A stretch of DNA of 64,000 nt from an uncultured Myxococcales bacterium. Lineage in GTDB: Bacteria > Myxococcota_A > UBA9042. The notes below the pieces were generated by a model that had not been told where the DNA came from, did no database searches, and saw nothing but the letters and a program-made list of their open reading frames with translations. Shown in pieces: positions 61,880 to 64,000 of this stretch. The DNA lies in NCBI GenBank assembly GCA_903883645.1, contig CAISBR010000135.1:42413-106412 (forward strand). The letters run 5' to 3'. Made by a program: the position numbers and the translations under genes. How positions within the stretch are numbered: position 1 is the stretch's first letter; each line of letters opens with the position of its first letter.

Positions 61880-63901
61880 ATGCACATGCTTGCGATTCAG
61901 CGACAGTCTAGGCAGTTGGCAGTGAAACAGTTCGGTTTCGCGCTGGCGGCCCTGCTGATGGGCGCGTGCGGTGCAGACAACACGGGCGGCGGCACCGCCC
62001 AGGCGATCACCTGCGGCATCGACTCCGACTGCCCGAACAGCGACATGCAGTGCACCGGCGGCGTCTGCACGTCGAAAACCTGCGCCACGGTGGCCGATTG
62101 CAACGGTTCGCCCTGCGTCGGTGGCAAGTGCCAGAGCCTGTCGACGAGCTTTAACAAGGATGCCGGCGGCAGCGACACAAGCACCGACAGCGGCGGTTCG
62201 ACCGGCAACGCCGATACCGGCAGCACCACAACCACCGGCCTGCCAAATTACGGCGGCACCGCGTGCGCCACCGCGGCGAGTTGCCCCGACAAAGACGCCA
62301 GCGGTTGCTTCGACAAGCTGTGCGTGGGTGGCGGCTGTGTCTATCCCAAGACTGCGAAATCAGGCTGCACCTGCACCAAGACGGCCGACTGCGACGACGG
62401 CAACACGTGCAGCACCAACGCCTGCCTCAACGGCACTTGCAGCTATAGCAAGTATAGCAACCCCACCAAACCAGACGCTAATTGCTGCAACGCGGCCAGC
62501 GAGTGCCCCGCACTGACGGGCATGGCGGCCAAGTGTGTGCAGTTCCGCTGCGTGTACAAGCCGGCACCCGCGTGCCCCGCCGGCGTGACGGGCGAGTGCT
62601 GCGCGACCGGCGCCGACTGCGACGACGGCATCGATTGCAGCAACGACAGCTGCTCTGCGGGCCTGTGCCAGCACAAGTCGGCGGGCCTCGGCTGCTGCCA
62701 AACGGCCAAAGACTGCGACGACGGCATCGACTGCACATCCGATACCTGCAGCAATTTCAAGTGTAACCACGCGGCTCAAGGAGCCGGTTGCTGCGTCGAC
62801 GCCAAGCAATGCGACGACGGCAAAGACTGCACCGCCGACACGTGCGAGCTGGGCAAGTGCCAGCACGCCAGCAACGGCACCGCCTGCTGCCAAACGGCGA
62901 CCGACTGCGACGACGGCAATACCTGCACGACCGACACCTGCAACGCGGGCAAGTGCGGCAACGTCAAGAAGTCGACCTGCTGTGCCAGCAACGCCGATTG
63001 CGACGACGGCAAGCCGGCCACCGTCGATACTTGCGTGGCGGGCACCTGCAAGTTTGCGACCAGCGGCGGCGGCAAGACCTGCACCCTGAACCTGCAGTGC
63101 GACGACGCCAACGACTGCACGACCGACGCCTGCCAAAGCGGCACTTGTAGCAACACGGCCATTTCGGGCTGCACCCCCGGTGGCGGCGGCGGCGGTGGTG
63201 GCGCGGTATGCGGTGACGGCGGTTGCAGCTCCGGCGAGTCGTGCACCAGCTGCCCGGCGGACTGCGGTCCATGCGGCGGAGGCGGCGGCGGTGGTGGCGC
63301 GGTGTGCGGCGACGGCGGCTGTAGCTCGGGCGAGTCGTGCACCAGTTGCCCGGCGGACTGCGGTCCGTGCGGCGGCGGCGGCGGTGGCGGCACGGATAGT
63401 TGCGCAGGCGCGTGCGGCGGCCCTTCGCCCGGTGGCACCTGCTACTGCGACAGCCTGTGCACCGGCAACGGTGACTGCTGCGGCGACTTCGCGGCTCAGT
63501 GCGGCGGCGGCGGCGGTGGCGGCTCCGTCTGTGGCGACGGCAATTGCGACGCCAACAGCGAGAGTTGCCTAGACTGCCCAGCGGACTGTGGCCCCTGCGG
63601 TGGCGGTGGCGGTGGCGGTGGCGGTGCCGATAGCTGCTCAGGCGCGTGCGGCGGCAAATCGCTTGGCGGCGCGTGCTATTGCGACGACTTCTGCACGACC
63701 GCGGGCGACTGCTGCAGCGACTATGCCGCTCAGTGCGGCGGCGGTGGCGGTGGCGGTGGCGCCGGCACGTGCGGCAGCAACCCAAGCAAGACCTGTAAGG
63801 ACCAGTGCGGCAGCTCGGGGATCGGAGGTTGCTGGTGCGACACCGCGTGCCAAACCATCGGCGACTGCTGCCCCGACATCGCTGCCTGCGGCTGCCCCTA
63901 A
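61880..63901 (+). CDS. Cys-rich lipoprotein with three somatomedin-B-like domains
   Basis: ATG 61880 has GAGG eight bases upstream and leads into the signal QFGFALAALLMGAC, a lipobox. Residues about 35-430 contain Cys repeats (CDDGxDCxxDxC units), and from 440 there are two near-identical CGDGGCSSGESCTSCPADCG modules and a third, variant one, joined by poly-Gly linkers. Three domains have the eight-Cys somatomedin-B pattern. The first two have C-x3-C-x8-C-x-C-x3-C-x5-CC-x6-C; the third is shorter by one residue in two gaps. Human vitronectin has the same pattern with x9 in the first long gap. The product should be an extended, disulfide-rich surface protein. The ligand is unknown. A further gene starts 14 bp downstream. 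Confidence 0.87.
   Translation: MHMLAIQRQSRQLAVKQFGFALAALLMGACGADNTGGGTAQAITCGIDSDCPNSDMQCTGGVCTSKTCATVADCNGSPCVGGKCQSLSTSFNKDAGGSDTSTDSGGSTGNADTGSTTTTGLPNYGGTACATAASCPDKDASGCFDKLCVGGGCVYPKTAKSGCTCTKTADCDDGNTCSTNACLNGTCSYSKYSNPTKPDANCCNAASECPALTGMAAKCVQFRCVYKPAPACPAGVTGECCATGADCDDGIDCSNDSCSAGLCQHKSAGLGCCQTAKDCDDGIDCTSDTCSNFKCNHAAQGAGCCVDAKQCDDGKDCTADTCELGKCQHASNGTACCQTATDCDDGNTCTTDTCNAGKCGNVKKSTCCASNADCDDGKPATVDTCVAGTCKFATSGGGKTCTLNLQCDDANDCTTDACQSGTCSNTAISGCTPGGGGGGGGAVCGDGGCSSGESCTSCPADCGPCGGGGGGGGAVCGDGGCSSGESCTSCPADCGPCGGGGGGGTDSCAGACGGPSPGGTCYCDSLCTGNGDCCGDFAAQCGGGGGGGSVCGDGNCDANSESCLDCPADCGPCGGGGGGGGGADSCSGACGGKSLGGACYCDDFCTTAGDCCSDYAAQCGGGGGGGGAGTCGSNPSKTCKDQCGSSGIGGCWCDTACQTIGDCCPDIAACGCP
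63203..63385 (+). repeat. Two tandem 96-bp modules with synonymous-only divergence
   Basis: Copies start at 63203 and 63299. Across the 25 codons from the Val codon to the second Gly codon of the linker, I count eight differences, all synonymous (for example GTA/GTG, TGC/TGT, CCA/CCG), and no amino acid change. Confidence 0.75.
63401..63502 (+). other. Somatomedin-B-like domain 1
   Basis: Eight Cys in the order C-x3-C-x8-C-x-C-x3-C-x5-CC-x6-C, matching the vitronectin-type pattern within one residue. The sequence begins SCAGAC and ends DFAAQC. Confidence 0.75.
63635..63736 (+). other. Somatomedin-B-like domain 2
   Basis: The same eight-Cys pattern and spacing as domain 1, from SCSGAC to DYAAQC, preceded by a poly-Gly linker. 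Confidence 0.75.
63794..63889 (+). other. Somatomedin-B-like domain 3
   Basis: The eight-Cys pattern is kept with gaps of seven and five in place of eight and six, from TCKDQC to DIAAC. It ends the protein, followed only by GCP. Confidence 0.65.
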
Positions 63902-63915
63902 CAGAGAGGACGACA

Positions 63916-64000
63916 ATGCTAAGTCAAATTAAGGATATTGCGGCCAAACAGGTCAGCAAGGTGCTCGCTTCGGATGCCACGCTGAAGGTGATTGGGAATC
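63916..64000 (+). CDS. Start of a gene cut by the window end
   Basis: ATG 63916 has AGAGAGGA six bases upstream, a strong ribosome binding site, and the frame stays open to the right edge. The visible 28 residues, from MLSQIKDIAAKQVSKVL, form an amphipathic helix without a signal peptide. A phasin-like or helical granule-associated protein would fit this start, but the evidence is too short to say so. It is 14 bp after the somatomedin-B gene. Confidence 0.6.
   Translation, partial: MLSQIKDIAAKQVSKVLASDATLKVIGN

Overview
The window is high-GC (roughly 65 percent by eye) bacterial chromosome, densely coded on both strands, with no tRNA, rRNA, insertion sequence, phage or CRISPR seen. It comes from a Gram-negative (diderm) cell: there are many signal peptides with lipobox cysteines, outer-membrane barrel proteins, a Tat-type signal, an alpha-2-macroglobulin/PBP1C pair and ABC transport genes. 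The set of Asp/Cys-rich surface lipoproteins, PEGA-domain proteins, a Pkn-type Ser/Thr kinase, an FHA-GAF sigma-54 activator, an IgGFc-binding-type protein and thrombospondin type 3 repeats suggests a Myxococcota-like (former deltaproteobacterial) organism. This placement is inference from gene content; no marker gene was aligned.

Layout. 1-6.4 kb: the 3' part of a PLD3/PLD4-like phospholipase D, an unrecognised protein, then transketolase, an RsuA-type pseudouridine synthase and a double-length ThyX-like protein, the last three tightly packed. 6.4-7.3 kb (minus strand): a hemerythrin and a cysteine-less CMD-family protein behind a cluster of GATACC repeats. 7.4-11.4 kb: a secreted subtilase, a GH99-like glycosidase and a coupled lipoprotein. 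11.4-13.3 kb (minus): an outer-membrane barrel. 13.5-18.5 kb: an ABC-2 exporter pair and three overlapping lipoprotein genes, two of them probable beta-propellers. 18.6-24.0 kb: a TSP3/Cys-rich lipoprotein, a pentapeptide-TPR-kinase fusion and a TPR-like exported protein. 24.1-28.5 kb: regulators (FHA-GAF-sigma-54 activator, a two-component pair) and a polyhydroxyalkanoate-system protein. 28.5-31.9 kb (minus): priA and a Sua5-type gene.

32.0-46.4 kb: a 1233-residue Cys-repeat lipoprotein, a bacterial alpha-2-macroglobulin with an intact thioester motif, PBP1C, histidine ammonia-lyase and a Maf pyrophosphatase. 46.4-55.1 kb: a Tat-exported LigB-type dioxygenase (minus), an IgGFc-binding-type lipoprotein (plus), then a minus-strand block with a Pkn kinase and a translationally coupled PEGA protein, a Cys-rich probable metal-binding protein and an amidohydrolase. 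55.5-64.0 kb: a plus-strand run of envelope genes (small lipoprotein, kelch lipoprotein, PEGA protein, exported protein, outer-membrane protein), a lipoprotein with three somatomedin-B-like domains, and the start of a further gene cut by the window end.

The main theme is the cell surface. At least ten predicted lipoproteins carry domain types better known from animal extracellular proteins (TSP3, Cys-repeat, kelch, somatomedin B, alpha-2-macroglobulin, IgGFc-binding), with kinase/PEGA and FHA/sigma-54 signalling genes between them. The most distinctive items are the pentapeptide-TPR-phosphotransferase fusion, the split-motif tandem ThyX, the somatomedin-B trio, and the GATACC operator cluster over the hemerythrin operon.
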